The notes: a model not told the origin generated them from the sequence alone. A DNA stretch of 9,325 nucleotides from Patescibacteria group bacterium (GCA_030917245.1 JAUPVA010000095.1:1-9325), one strand, 5' to 3'; counted from the first letter of the stretch, positions 1 through 6,240 are shown. Numbers and translations are program-made.

Positions 1-200
1 TTACCTCCTCCATACGTCACCGTATGTCGCTGCAGTCTCTTACACTGCTCGTTTCACCCTTACCAACAAGTTGGCGGTTTCGTTTCTGTGGCACTTTCCC
101 TAGGCTCTCGCCCGGTCGCCGTTAGCGACCGCCCTGTCCTACGCTGCCCGGACTTTCCTCTCGTAGCCTTAGCTACCAGCGGCCATCTGCCGAGCTGCTC
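1..200 (-). ncRNA. rnpB: RNase P RNA, 5' part (3' end outside window)
   Basis: Catalytic RNA of ribonuclease P, which removes 5' leaders from pre-tRNAs. Read on the minus strand it shows the family's conserved strings in the right order: GAGGAAAGTCCGGGC (about 164-150), ACAGGGCGG, then AGAGCCTAGGGAAAGTGCCA with CAGAAA (about 105-80), and AAGGGTGAAACG (about 63-52), followed by a GTAAGAGACTGCAG segment. These are the P4/P5 and P10/P11 core elements of bacterial RNase P RNA. The 5' end is placed at about 200 from a TATAAT box just upstream. The 3' third, including the second strand of P4, lies beyond the left edge, so the subtype and terminator cannot be judged. Recognition is secure; the exact 5' nucleotide is inferred. 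Confidence 0.95.
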
Positions 201-204
201 ATAT

Positions 205-210
205 ATTATA
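205..210 (-). promoter_or_regulatory. -10 box of rnpB overlapping upstream stop codon
   Basis: A perfect TATAAT on the minus strand whose internal TAA (208-206) is also the stop codon of the upstream Nudix/RNase H gene. The 3' edge of the box is about 5 nt from the proposed rnpB 5' end at 200. No convincing -35 hexamer is seen 16-18 nt upstream, where the sequence is still coding. Confidence 0.6.
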
Positions 211-1093
211 CCTTACTCTCTTGCTCGTGAGCGTTCAGTATTTTATTAACCATCCCGTCTGCTAGTTGGTTAAACTCCCGCTTAACATGACTAAACGATA
301 CTTTATCGAACTGCTCAGCCAGCTCCTTTATGCGCTCATTAATGGGCCAAAGTTCACGGTTTTTAATCGTATAAATGCCGTTCAACTGATTAACCACCAG
401 TAGACTATCAATCCTAAAATCAATCGTCTTTGCCCCTATTTCAAGCGCTTTTTCGAGGCCGAGCCGAACACCATGATATTCTGCCTGATTATTCGTCGTA
501 ATACCGAGATACATACCGCCCTGATGAATAACATCCTGTTGGCGATTCATCACCACAAATCCACTGGCGCTCGGACCAGGATTGCCTCTTGAACCTCCGT
601 CGGAATAAATAATAACGTGGGAAGTATCATCAATTCCAATGCCTTCGATTGGATTTTCAATAGGAACGTTTTTTTCAACGGTTGTTACTTGCTGCTGTGA
701 TATTCCGAGTAGTAGTTTAGCCGACTCCGTCAATTGATCTTGCGGAATATCCCCCAGTCTCCTCCATGCATATTCATCATACTTCTCGCTGACTTTTATT
801 TTGCTCCCACTCTGCCCCAAGCTGACCAAATACAAAATAAAGGTGTACTGTATGTCGCGATCATCGTGATCGATATAGGTTAGTACATCGAATAACTGAG
901 CTGACTGAGCCAACAAGTCGGCATCGTCTTTTAAATATCGCCGAAGCGCATCTTCGGGCTGCTCCCCGTAACCAATTTTGCCCCCCGGTAGCTCAAATTT
1001 ACCTAAGATTGATTGACGACCAGCGGCGCGCTTTAATAAAAGGGTTTTGTTATTCTCGCGAATAATAGCGCGGACGGAAATGAGCTGCTTCAT
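206..1093 (-). CDS. Nudix-like domain fused to ribonuclease HI (295 aa)
   Basis: Residues 1-130 resemble a Nudix hydrolase and residues 158-290 a type 1 ribonuclease H. The RNase H half looks active. It has the SDGGSRGNPGP strand with D165, NNQAEY with E205, IDSLLVVNQ with D229, and the SHVKREFNQLAD end with H269 and D279. This is the DEDD set that cuts the RNA strand of RNA:DNA hybrids, as in primer and R-loop removal. The Nudix half keeps G38-x5-E44-x7-R52, but the usual R-E-U-x-E-E reads R52-Y53-L54-K55-D56-D57, so pyrophosphatase activity is doubtful. A linker of about 28 residues joins them. ATG at 1093 is preferred; an adjacent in-frame TTG (1096) is possible. No Shine-Dalgarno is seen, and a TATAAT ends 8 nt before the ATG, suggesting a leaderless message. 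The stop codon overlaps the rnpB -10 box. Confidence 0.9.
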   Translation of the reverse strand: MKQLISVRAIIRENNKTLLLKRAAGRQSILGKFELPGGKIGYGEQPEDALRRYLKDDADLLAQSAQLFDVLTYIDHDDRDIQYTFILYLVSLGQSGSKIKVSEKYDEYAWRRLGDIPQDQLTESAKLLLGISQQQVTTVEKNVPIENPIEGIGIDDTSHVIIYSDGGSRGNPGPSASGFVVMNRQQDVIHQGGMYLGITTNNQAEYHGVRLGLEKALEIGAKTIDFRIDSLLVVNQLNGIYTIKNRELWPINERIKELAEQFDKVSFSHVKREFNQLADGMVNKILNAHEQESKV

Positions 1094-1101
1094 CAAATAT
1101 G

Positions 1102-1107
1102 ATTATA
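1102..1107 (-). promoter_or_regulatory. -10 box giving a probably leaderless mRNA
   Basis: Perfect TATAAT on the minus strand between tRNA-Pro and the Nudix/RNase H gene. Only 8 nt separate it from the ATG at 1093, so the predicted start of transcription falls at or within a few bases of the start codon. The -35 region would lie at the 3' end of the tRNA gene and has no clear match. The gene could also be reached by read-through from tRNA-Pro. Confidence 0.5.
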
Positions 1108-1118
1108 CCTTATGCTTA

Positions 1119-1194
1119 TGGTCGGGATGACTGGACTTGAACCAGCGACCTCACCACCCCCAGCGGTGCGCGCTACCAACTGCGCCACATCCCG
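1119..1194 (-). tRNA. tRNA-Pro (anticodon GGG), CCA encoded
   Basis: A full cloverleaf folds on the minus strand. The 7-bp acceptor is CGGGATG/CATCCCG, the D-stem GCGC/GCGC with a GTTGGTA loop, the anticodon stem CACCG/TGGTG (closing G-T) around loop CTGGGGG, and the T-arm GCTGG-TTCAAGT-CCAGT. The anticodon GGG is at 1161-1159 and decodes proline CCC/CCU. The discriminator is A and the 3' CCA is encoded at 1121-1119. It lies 5 nt beyond the U-tract of the upstream ncRNA terminator, so transcription may depend on read-through or on a promoter inside that RNA. Confidence 0.95.
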
Positions 1195-1198
1195 ATAC

Positions 1199-1229
1199 AA
1201 AAGCGTCCTCTGATCTCAACCAGAGGACG
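1199..1229 (-). terminator. Intrinsic terminator of the ncRNA, possible switch
   Basis: On the minus strand CGTCCTCTG (1229-1221), an 8-nt loop and CAGAGGACG (1212-1204) form a perfect 9-bp hairpin followed by C and TTTT (1202-1199). The U-tract is short. The 5' arm is the same strand that closes the 14-bp stem of the ncRNA, so the two helices exclude each other. It sits just upstream of tRNA-Pro. Confidence 0.55.
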
Positions 1230-1369
1230 TGGCGCTTGATATATCCCCGCGTAGATGCAAGGTGGGAGGCCTCAGAGCAGAACCGGAGTTCCGCAGAATG
1301 TTGGCTTCCCTATCAGATGACGTTAGGAAATCATATACGCCACGTCCTCTGAATGACATCAATAGGACT
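1199..1369 (-). ncRNA. Structured non-coding RNA candidate, about 170 nt, 6S-like shape
   Basis: No open frame here resembles a protein. On the minus strand a perfect 14-bp stem closes the element (1351-1338 with 1234-1221). Inside are two long unpaired strands and an apical arm: GGGAAGCC (1310-1303) with GGCCUCCC (1271-1264, one A-C mismatch), then a 7-bp hairpin (1294-1288/1283-1277) capped by a UCCG loop, a UNCG-type tetraloop closed by C-G. A competing 7-bp hairpin, 1330-1324/1312-1306, lies in the 5' bubble strand. Two of these helices pair by G-U only on the minus strand, and promoter and terminator also favour that strand; the GGGAAGCC arm alone pairs better on the plus strand. Closing stem, bubble and apical arm recall 6S RNA, which binds RNA polymerase, but this is only a shape match. 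It lacks the SRP RNA GGAA apical motif. Confidence 0.6.
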
Positions 1370-1375
1370 ACTTTT

Positions 1376-1405
1376 AGTATACCGCGCCGAAACGGCATTC
1401 GTCCA
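1376..1405 (-). promoter_or_regulatory. Promoter candidate for the ncRNA
   Basis: Minus-strand TGGACG (1405-1400), an 18-bp spacer and TATACT (1381-1376). The -10 matches the consensus at five of six positions, the -35 at four. A start near 1369 would place the closing stem about 18 nt into the transcript. Confidence 0.45.
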
Positions 1406-1430
1406 CCCGTCCATATTGTAATTTCATCAA

Positions 1431-1464
1431 AGCAGTGCTGTGCACGCTTGCACCCTGCTCTGCT
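1431..1464 (-). terminator. Weak stem-loop after the membrane protein gene
   Basis: On the minus strand AGCAG (1464-1460) and CTGCT (1435-1431) can pair around an inner GTGC/GCAC helix, followed by only TTT. It lies 11 nt past the stop codon at 1475. It could be an inefficient terminator or an RNA-stabilising end. The rest of 1352-1474 holds only the ncRNA promoter. Confidence 0.25.
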
Positions 1465-1474
1465 ACGCCCCTAC

Positions 1475-2164
1475 TTAGGCGTACTTAAAGCCACGCTTAA
1501 CTTGGCTCCTTGTTAGAATAACGATGCACGCTATCTGATACGAGATTGAGAGAATATATACAGCCAAAACATATACCACTATGGCCTCGAACTGCTTTAT
1601 AAATGATGCGAACGTAAGTATGCCCAATACCAATGTTCCAATTGATGCGACTACTGCAATCCAAGCAAGTACCAGCGCCCAAAAGCGAGCTGTCTCGTTA
1701 CGTTTTATAAGGCCGCTCCCAATGTAAACATACAGGGCGCCAAGAAGGATGGTCACGATCGCTGATGGGTTCATCGTGAGCAACGTCGCCAAGCCAGACA
1801 ATACGCTCAGGACTCCTCCAATGACATACAGTATGCCAATCGCCGTGACTCCGATGCCTAGTGCGCCCATCCCATTCTGCTCCGTATTAGCCGGTGAGGT
1901 AGAAATCGGCGCGCCTGTATAGGGCGCCGAGTTCGGTTGAGGGTGAGCCGCGATAGAGGGATTAACACTGTTCGGCTCTGTCTGCGGCGGAAGTACTACT
2001 GGTTCAGGGGCATGCCGAATCGGTACCGGTGCAGGTTCAATGACGATATTATCCGAAAGTGGCTGAATAACTCGCTTTGATGCCAATATAGCCGGCTGTT
2101 GCTGCTGCGGATCAACTGGCGGCATGGATGGTGGTTGAGTGTCGTTGTTTGTATTAGGGTTCAT
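1475..2164 (-). CDS. Proline-rich, four-helix membrane protein of unknown function
   Basis: Not recognised as a named family. The first 90 or so residues are low in hydrophobicity and rich in Pro, Gln, Asn and Thr (e.g. PPSMPPVDPQQQQP), probably a disordered tail. From about residue 98 there are four hydrophobic segments (roughly 100-125, 131-150, 160-185 and 190-218) with short loops, ending in the basic tail RSQVKRGFKYA. The overall plan, a disordered N-terminus and a small four-helix domain, is common among uncharacterised envelope proteins. The ATG lies 12 nt after the stop of the M50 protease gene, so the two are probably cotranscribed. The only purine run, GAGGG, abuts the ATG and is too close for a normal Shine-Dalgarno. 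A TATTAT 6 nt before the ATG could give an additional leaderless transcript. Confidence 0.8.
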   Translation of the reverse strand: MNPNTNNDTQPPSMPPVDPQQQQPAILASKRVIQPLSDNIVIEPAPVPIRHAPEPVVLPPQTEPNSVNPSIAAHPQPNSAPYTGAPISTSPANTEQNGMGALGIGVTAIGILYVIGGVLSVLSGLATLLTMNPSAIVTILLGALYVYIGSGLIKRNETARFWALVLAWIAVVASIGTLVLGILTFASFIKQFEAIVVYVLAVYILSISYQIACIVILTRSQVKRGFKYA

Positions 2165-2176
2165 CCCTCAATAATA

Positions 2177-2812
2177 CTACATCCCAAACAGTCGACTAAA
2201 CGCTGCAACAATGCCGCTCGTCGCTGCAAAAATAAAGCGTCCAATAAGGGGGCTCGCCAGCATGACGACAGCGAAGATAAAAATCAGCCCATATCGCTCA
2301 ATCGTTTCCATTCCTCGACGAATGAATTCGGGAGCTAAGGCATAAATGACACGCGAACCGTCCAAGGGTGGAATCGGAATCATATTAAATACAAAGAATC
2401 CTAGGTTTACCATCACGCCAGTAATCAAAAATAATCCTGCCAGGCTACTCTGGTCGACTCTAAACAGCGCAAAACTGGCAAATAACAGGAAGGCAATGAC
2501 TAGATTGGTCAACGGCCCGGCAAGCGCCACCAGTGCGGCGCCCCATTCGTCATACTTCAGCCGCGCAGGGTTAAATGGAACTGGCTTCGCTCCACCAAAA
2601 ATCGGTGCGCCTATTACCGCCAACAGAACCGGTAGCAAAATAGTCAGAAATGGGTCAATATGTTTAATCGGGTTTAGAGTTAGGCGCCCTTCTCTCTCGG
2701 CGGTGTCGTCACCAAGCCAAAATGCTACAAATCCGTGCATTGCTTCGTGCAATGTCATTGAAAACAAGATAACAATCAACACAATGACGATATAGGCGAG
2801 ATTTAGTTCCAT
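2177..2812 (-). CDS. M50-family (site-2-type) intramembrane metalloprotease
   Basis: A 211-aa polytopic membrane protein of the short S2P/SpoIVFB-like M50 group. The zinc motif HEAMH is at residues 22-26 in the first membrane helix. GPLTN (99-103) is a typical M50 loop, and the second catalytic motif N-x5-PPLDG is at 143-152 with D151 as third zinc ligand. There is no PDZ domain, unlike RseP. Such proteases cut membrane-bound substrates; the substrate here is unknown. The start at 2812 has no Shine-Dalgarno, and a perfect TATAAT ends 7 nt upstream, so the message is probably leaderless. It is divergent from rpmB and followed after 12 nt by the four-helix membrane protein, a possible partner. 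Confidence 0.92.
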   Translation of the reverse strand: MELNLAYIVIVLIVILFSMTLHEAMHGFVAFWLGDDTAEREGRLTLNPIKHIDPFLTILLPVLLAVIGAPIFGGAKPVPFNPARLKYDEWGAALVALAGPLTNLVIAFLLFASFALFRVDQSSLAGLFLITGVMVNLGFFVFNMIPIPPLDGSRVIYALAPEFIRRGMETIERYGLIFIFAVVMLASPLIGRFIFAATSGIVAAFSRLFGM

Positions 2813-2819
2813 GCGGCCT

Positions 2820-2825
2820 ATTATA
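2820..2825 (-). promoter_or_regulatory. -10 box of the M50 protease gene (leaderless)
   Basis: Perfect TATAAT on the minus strand, 7 nt before the ATG at 2812, which puts the expected transcript 5' end at the start codon. No good -35 hexamer is visible at 16-18 nt. Confidence 0.55.
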
Positions 2826-2840
2826 CCCTACTCCTACCCC

Positions 2841-2869
2841 TTGACGTACACGGTAAAAACCGTTACAAT
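2841..2869 (+). promoter_or_regulatory. Promoter of rpmB
   Basis: TTGACG (2841-2846), a 17-bp spacer and TACAAT (2864-2869), each one base off consensus. Transcription would start near 2876, giving a leader of about 30 nt containing an AAGGAG ribosome-binding site at 2894-2899. Confidence 0.85.
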
Positions 2870-2906
2870 CAGACAAGTTTGTAAAATAACTTTAAGGAGC
2901 AAAGAC

Positions 2907-3125
2907 ATGGCAGCCCGCTGCGAACTGACCGGTAAAGGTAAACAATTCGGCCACAACGTGAGCTTCTCTTTGCGCCGCACCAAGCGTGTCTTCAAGCCTA
3001 ACCTGCAGAAGAAAACGTTCATGGTAGACGGCCAGAAGGTCACCATGACCCTTTCGACTCAAGCAATCCGTACCCTTAAGAAAAAGGGTCTCTTGCAACC
3101 AGTCGTTACCGAAGCTGCCAAGTAA
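2907..3125 (+). CDS. rpmB: Large-subunit ribosomal protein bL28
   Basis: A 72-aa basic protein of the 50S subunit. It opens with the bL28 signature ARCELTGKGKQFGHNVSFS, followed by the RRTKRVFKPNLQKKTF segment, matching the family pattern CxxTGK...GxxVSxS...TKRxFxPNLQ. Length is normal for bL28. It begins C-x-L-T and lacks the cysteine pairs of zinc-binding forms. The frame is open upstream to an ATG at 2811, but that start would lie before the promoter. ATG at 2907 is chosen because AAGGAG sits 7 nt before it and the family begins here. It is monocistronic: its own promoter at 2841 and a strong terminator 20 nt past the stop. Confidence 0.98.
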   Translation: MAARCELTGKGKQFGHNVSFSLRRTKRVFKPNLQKKTFMVDGQKVTMTLSTQAIRTLKKKGLLQPVVTEAAK

Positions 3126-3144
3126 TTTATTACTGGCATCAATA

Positions 3145-3174
3145 AAAAAACCTCCGCTACAGCGGAGGTTTTTT
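3145..3174. terminator. Bidirectional intrinsic terminator
   Basis: A 13-bp stem AAAAAACCTCCGC/GCGGAGGTTTTTT around loop TACA, with an A-tract on one side and a T-tract on the other. It can stop rpmB on the plus strand and the long minus-strand operon ending at 3188. Confidence 0.95.
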
Positions 3175-3187
3175 GTACACTGCACTC

Positions 3188-3817
3188 CTACGAGCGAGTA
3201 ATCTTGTAAACCGTCAGTACCGACGGCAACGAACTTACCGATTTGACCTTCAACTTATCGGTTACTTCGACTTCTCCGCCGAGTTCTTTATGAAACACGT
3301 CAAATTCCTCCTGCGGCACTTCGTATGTAAGCGCGCTGTCGGCATAATGAACAGGAATGATAACCTTGGCATCAATCTTCCGCACCAGTTGTGCTGCAGA
3401 GGTCGCATCCAAGGTGTAGCCACCGCCCCCAATCGGCAGTATAAGCATATCAACAACGCCGAGTGCCTCTAGTTGATCTTCACTAAGCTTTGGATCGATA
3501 TTACCCAGTATGGCAATTCTCACCTCTCCGACTTCCACTCGGTACATCGTTGAACCGAATCCTTCGGAATCGATGTGGCGCTGCGCGGCCACTCCACGAA
3601 CAGAAAAATCCCCAACTTCATATTCACCAGGGCCTTCGATCAATAATATTGCATCATTAGATGCCACTTCAAAGCGTGGCTCGGTCGCAAGCGACAGCAT
3701 ACCCTTGGGATCAATGTCTTTAAGCCCAATAAGCGACTGCTTAGGGTCGGTGATAAGTTTAGATTTCTTGGTTGCAATGACAACCGTGTTGCCACCCTTG
3801 TATTCGATATCGAACAT
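3188..3817 (-). CDS. Metallo-beta-lactamase-fold protein lacking the metal-binding motif
   Basis: The 209-aa sequence fits the UlaG-like branch of the metallo-beta-lactamase fold, often annotated as Zn-dependent hydrolase or Lactamase_B_3. It has a glycine-rich IEGPGEYEVGDFSVRGV segment (about residues 60-76), an AILGNIDPKLSEDQLEAL region, DMLILPIGGGGYTLD, and KVIIPVHYAD near residues 153-162. The defining HxHxDH motif is missing; the corresponding place reads ATEPRFEVAS. Only the late GGGGYTLD and IPVHY elements recall metal ligands. It may therefore be non-catalytic or use another chemistry. Start ATG 3817 has AGGAGA 5 nt upstream, and that site overlaps the stop TAG of the preceding gene (7-nt gap), so the two are tightly coupled. 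It is the last gene of the operon. Confidence 0.75.
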   Translation of the reverse strand: MFDIEYKGGNTVVIATKKSKLITDPKQSLIGLKDIDPKGMLSLATEPRFEVASNDAILLIEGPGEYEVGDFSVRGVAAQRHIDSEGFGSTMYRVEVGEVRIAILGNIDPKLSEDQLEALGVVDMLILPIGGGGYTLDATSAAQLVRKIDAKVIIPVHYADSALTYEVPQEEFDVFHKELGGEVEVTDKLKVKSVSSLPSVLTVYKITRS

Positions 3818-3824
3818 ACGTCTC

Positions 3825-4433
3825 CTACTTGCTGTGTTTGGCTAGAATTTGCTCGCTATCCCGGAGGACGACGTGCTTGCTACTTAATAGCTCTGTAATA
3901 AATTTATCACGAATTGAGAGTCGGTAATAGAACTCATCGTAACTTAGTACGCTGTAGTTGAGTTCCCGACCTTCTTTCTTTTCGAGGGTCTTAACGAACG
4001 TTTTGGTTTTTACAGGAGCTGGATTGCCAACGAGTAGTAAATCGACTTTGCTGGCACTGCCCGGAACAAACACTCCAGCCATAATAGCCAGCTTCACGCC
4101 ACCCAGCTCGTCTAATCGTGACTGCCAGTCCAACGTCGACTGCTTCGGGGCTTCTACTGCAGACTTAGCAGCGTCTTTGTCGTCGCCAAAAATAGCCCTA
4201 AGTGGCACATAATGCTCGAATCGCTGATCTACTTCGTAGTACAGCTTGTTATCGGCAGTATCACTTTTAATAATTCCGACATTCATCATGTTTGCCAGCT
4301 CGCGCCGTACCGAGTTAATTTGTTCGTCGATAAGCCGGGTGATTTCACGTACATAAAAAGACTTGCCTGGGTTGTTCAAAAACAGGTGCAGCAGTTTAAT
4401 GCGAGTCTTAGATCCAAATAGTGCGTCGATCAT
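3825..4433 (-). CDS. Winged-helix regulator with nucleotidyltransferase-like domain
   Basis: Residues 1-75 form a winged helix of ArsR/MarR type: an LFGSKTRIKLLHLFL opening, a YVREITRLIDEQINSVRREL recognition-helix region, then the wing NKLYYEV. Residues about 110-190 resemble a minimal nucleotidyltransferase fold: AGVFVPGSASKVDLLLVG stands where active enzymes have a GS...DxD motif. Only one aspartate remains and the GS spacing is unusual, so catalysis is doubtful. The opening and helix-turn-helix resemble proteins common in CPR genomes (family memory, unverified). It starts 46 nt after miaA and ends 7 nt before the MBL-fold gene, suggesting a functional pair. No Shine-Dalgarno precedes the ATG, although an AATAAT directly upstream makes the region AT-rich. 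DNA target unknown. Confidence 0.75.
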   Translation of the reverse strand: MIDALFGSKTRIKLLHLFLNNPGKSFYVREITRLIDEQINSVRRELANMMNVGIIKSDTADNKLYYEVDQRFEHYVPLRAIFGDDKDAAKSAVEAPKQSTLDWQSRLDELGGVKLAIMAGVFVPGSASKVDLLLVGNPAPVKTKTFVKTLEKKEGRELNYSVLSYDEFYYRLSIRDKFITELLSSKHVVLRDSEQILAKHSK

Positions 4434-4479
4434 ATTATTTCTACCGAATAACTTTCCTAACGATAGTGTAGCATAGATG

Positions 4480-5349
4480 TTACTCAGCCGCGAGTAACGA
4501 TTGTATGTAGGATTCCGCCTCTGTTAAGCCTACCCACATGATGTCTGGATTACGTCGCAGCCAGGTCATTTGGCGCTTCGCTAAGCGATAATCAAGTGTT
4601 GCAAATTTGTCTCTAATTTCTTCATGACTCAGAGTTCCTTCCAGATACAACTTCAGTAAAGGATAAATATTACCGGTCATCGCTTCTGAATCCCAGCCAT
4701 ATTTTTTGCCCAACATAGTCGCTTCCTTTTCAACATCATCGGCAAAGATGTGTTCGGACCGCTGTAGGATTCGTGTTCGCAGTACCTTCATGGGTGTTGC
4801 TATTCCTACTATGAACGAATCATCCTGAAGGTTCGATTTACCGATACCGCTTACGCTTTGACGTTCAATCGCTCGAATGAGATGACGCTTATTCCGCAAG
4901 TTTTCGGGCAATGTAATGTTGTTATTGACGCAATACTCATACAACTGCTCTACTGTCTGTTGTTCAAGCACACGACGTCCTGAATCACTCGCCTTCGGTC
5001 CGAAGGTATAATCATATAACACGGCGTCGACATACAGTCCCGTACCTCCAACCAGCAGCGGCAGCTTACCGCGCTTACGAATATCGTCAATTGTTCGCAT
5101 GGCATACTGCTGAAATTCTGCCGCGCTATAGTGCTCACCAGGCTCAACCAAATCTAGACCCCAGTGGCGTACACGTTTTTGCTCAGCCGGCGAAGGCTTC
5201 GCTGTCCCAATATCCATTCCTCTGTAGATCGTCCGCGAGTCGGCACAGATTATTTCGCCGTTGTAGCGCTCGGCTACGCTGAGTGCCAATGACGTCTTTC
5301 CGCTGGCGGTAGGTCCGACGATTGCTATGAGTGGTAATCTGGTCGCCAT
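4480..5349 (-). CDS. miaA: tRNA dimethylallyltransferase
   Basis: Transfers the dimethylallyl group from DMAPP to N6 of A37 in tRNAs reading UNN codons, stabilising codon-anticodon pairing. The P-loop GPTASGKT is at residues 12-19, followed by the family signature ADSRTIYRGMDIGTAKP (36-52, catalytic D37; usual DSMQ/V varied to DSRT), HWGLDLVEPGEHYSAAEFQ, and LVGGTGLYVDAVLYDY. The C-terminal KRQMTWLRR substrate-binding stretch is present. At 289 aa it is slightly shorter than the usual 300-315. ATG 5349 lies inside the end of the ATL gene (25-nt overlap), with an AGGAAA 5 nt upstream, so translation is probably coupled. miaB is not in the window. Confidence 0.97.
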   Translation of the reverse strand: MATRLPLIAIVGPTASGKTSLALSVAERYNGEIICADSRTIYRGMDIGTAKPSPAEQKRVRHWGLDLVEPGEHYSAAEFQQYAMRTIDDIRKRGKLPLLVGGTGLYVDAVLYDYTFGPKASDSGRRVLEQQTVEQLYEYCVNNNITLPENLRNKRHLIRAIERQSVSGIGKSNLQDDSFIVGIATPMKVLRTRILQRSEHIFADDVEKEATMLGKKYGWDSEAMTGNIYPLLKLYLEGTLSHEEIRDKFATLDYRLAKRQMTWLRRNPDIMWVGLTEAESYIQSLLAAE

Positions 5350-5645
5350 CTTATTTCCTGAAAGTTTACAACAATGTAATTCGTGCAGTCTATCCCTTCT
5401 GATTTCAGAAGCTCAGCCTGCGCCTCGCGTCCCCCATGAAAACCAGCCGCCAATCCGCCGAACCGATTAACCAGCCGATGCCACGGCAGCTGCGGGTCTC
5501 CATAGTGAGCGATGCCGCCTACTATCCGACTCGCATTTGCCTGTCCGGCTAGCGCTGCTAGATCACCATAAGTCGTCACGTGACCATACGGCACCTCAGC
5601 CATAAGCGCCTGAACCGAATCGCGAAAGTTATTGTTTGGCTTCAC
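5325..5645 (-). CDS. Alkyltransferase-like (ATL) DNA-lesion-binding protein
   Basis: A 106-aa relative of O6-alkylguanine-DNA methyltransferase in which the reactive cysteine of PCHR is replaced by tryptophan: PWHRLVNRFGGLA with W55. Known ATL proteins with this change bind O6-alkylguanine without repairing it and flag the lesion for nucleotide excision repair. The helix-turn-helix YGHVTTYGDLAALAG (20-34) and arginine finger R40 in ASRIVGG are retained. The start is uncertain. GTG 5645 is preferred, with GGAG about 10 nt upstream, and gives the normal ATL length. ATG 5669 would add eight residues, and ATG 5603 would cut into the conserved F-x-x-x-V-x-A-L helix. It overlaps the 3' end of the nucleotidase gene by 17 nt and the start of miaA by 25 nt. 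Confidence 0.85.
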   Translation of the reverse strand: MKPNNNFRDSVQALMAEVPYGHVTTYGDLAALAGQANASRIVGGIAHYGDPQLPWHRLVNRFGGLAAGFHGGREAQAELLKSEGIDCTNYIVVNFQEIRWRPDYHS

Positions 5646-6240
5646 GCAAAAAGAACTCCTCGACCGCATGCCAGTTAGGCACTCTTGTAATACCTTCGGG
5701 CAAGTCATCAGCCTGATTCCAGCGATACTCCCCAAATAAGAGCGACTTGATACCATGCTCGTGTGCCGCTAAACAGTGTTTTAACTGATCGTCGATAATA
5801 TATTCAACGCCAAGTTGCTTGGCGACCGATCCTTTCGTCTGCGTCACGGCATCAGGTTTTGGGTTATCCCAAATACCGGCAAAGTTCACGCTCTCCGGTG
5901 AAATCATCGGGTAATGACGCTGTAACCACTGCAGCGTTAAATCCTTCGTCGCAAGATTGCGGGCGGTCAACACAATTAAGTTATAGTCGCGCGCCAGTGT
6001 AGTAAGTACGTCAACTGCCGCAGCGTCGTGCTTCAGGCGCTCGTGCATACGGTCTTCAAGCATGACTTGACCCCGTGCGACCGCTTCATCAAGATCAACG
6101 CCCCAGAGGGTCAGCCAATCTTCATGGTAGTCATCGGCAGTAAAATTTGTTTGCCACAGCTTGTTGCTCATCACTACAAACTCAGCAGCATAATCTGCTA
6201 ATACCTCGTCGATGTCGATAGCTATCGTCGGTCGTCTCAT
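5629..6240 (-). CDS. HAD-superfamily 5'(3')-deoxyribonucleotidase-like protein
   Basis: A 203-aa HAD phosphatase similar to the NT5C/5'-nucleotidase group, which dephosphorylates (deoxy)nucleoside monophosphates. Motif I is AIDIDEVLAD with nucleophile D9 and D11. Motif II is IVLTAR (about residues 89-94, threonine). A lysine in the NPKPDAVTQTKG region may serve as motif III. Motif IV is EYIIDDQLKH (about 150-159) with paired aspartates. Between motifs I and II is an alpha-helical cap typical of the C1-type nucleotidases. The ATG overlaps the thrS stop as ATGA (6240-6237), so it is translationally coupled. Substrate is not determined; another small phosphomonoester is possible. Confidence 0.82.
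   Translation of the reverse strand: MRRPTIAIDIDEVLADYAAEFVVMSNKLWQTNFTADDYHEDWLTLWGVDLDEAVARGQVMLEDRMHERLKHDAAAVDVLTTLARDYNLIVLTARNLATKDLTLQWLQRHYPMISPESVNFAGIWDNPKPDAVTQTKGSVAKQLGVEYIIDDQLKHCLAAHEHGIKSLLFGEYRWNQADDLPEGITRVPNWHAVEEFFLREAKQ

Noticed and set aside
1094..1096. TTG as start of the Nudix/RNase H gene
   Set aside because: Directly followed by ATG; with no ribosome-binding site, the ATG is the simpler choice for a leaderless message.
1199..1369. SRP RNA or tmRNA as identity of the ncRNA
   Set aside because: No SRP GGAAGGAAGCAGCC-type apical motif, and too short with no tRNA-like end or tag frame for tmRNA.
1137..1516. Plus-strand open frames across tRNA-Pro and the ncRNA
   Set aside because: They run antisense to a clear tRNA and the inverted-repeat RNA, with no ribosome-binding site and no recognisable protein features.
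2346..2795. 149-aa plus-strand frame
   Set aside because: Antisense to the M50 protease, whose catalytic motifs are intact; the composition looks like a frame shadow.
2811..2906. Extended N-terminus of rpmB from ATG 2811
   Set aside because: It would start upstream of the TTGACG/TACAAT promoter; the ribosome-binding site and family start support 2907.
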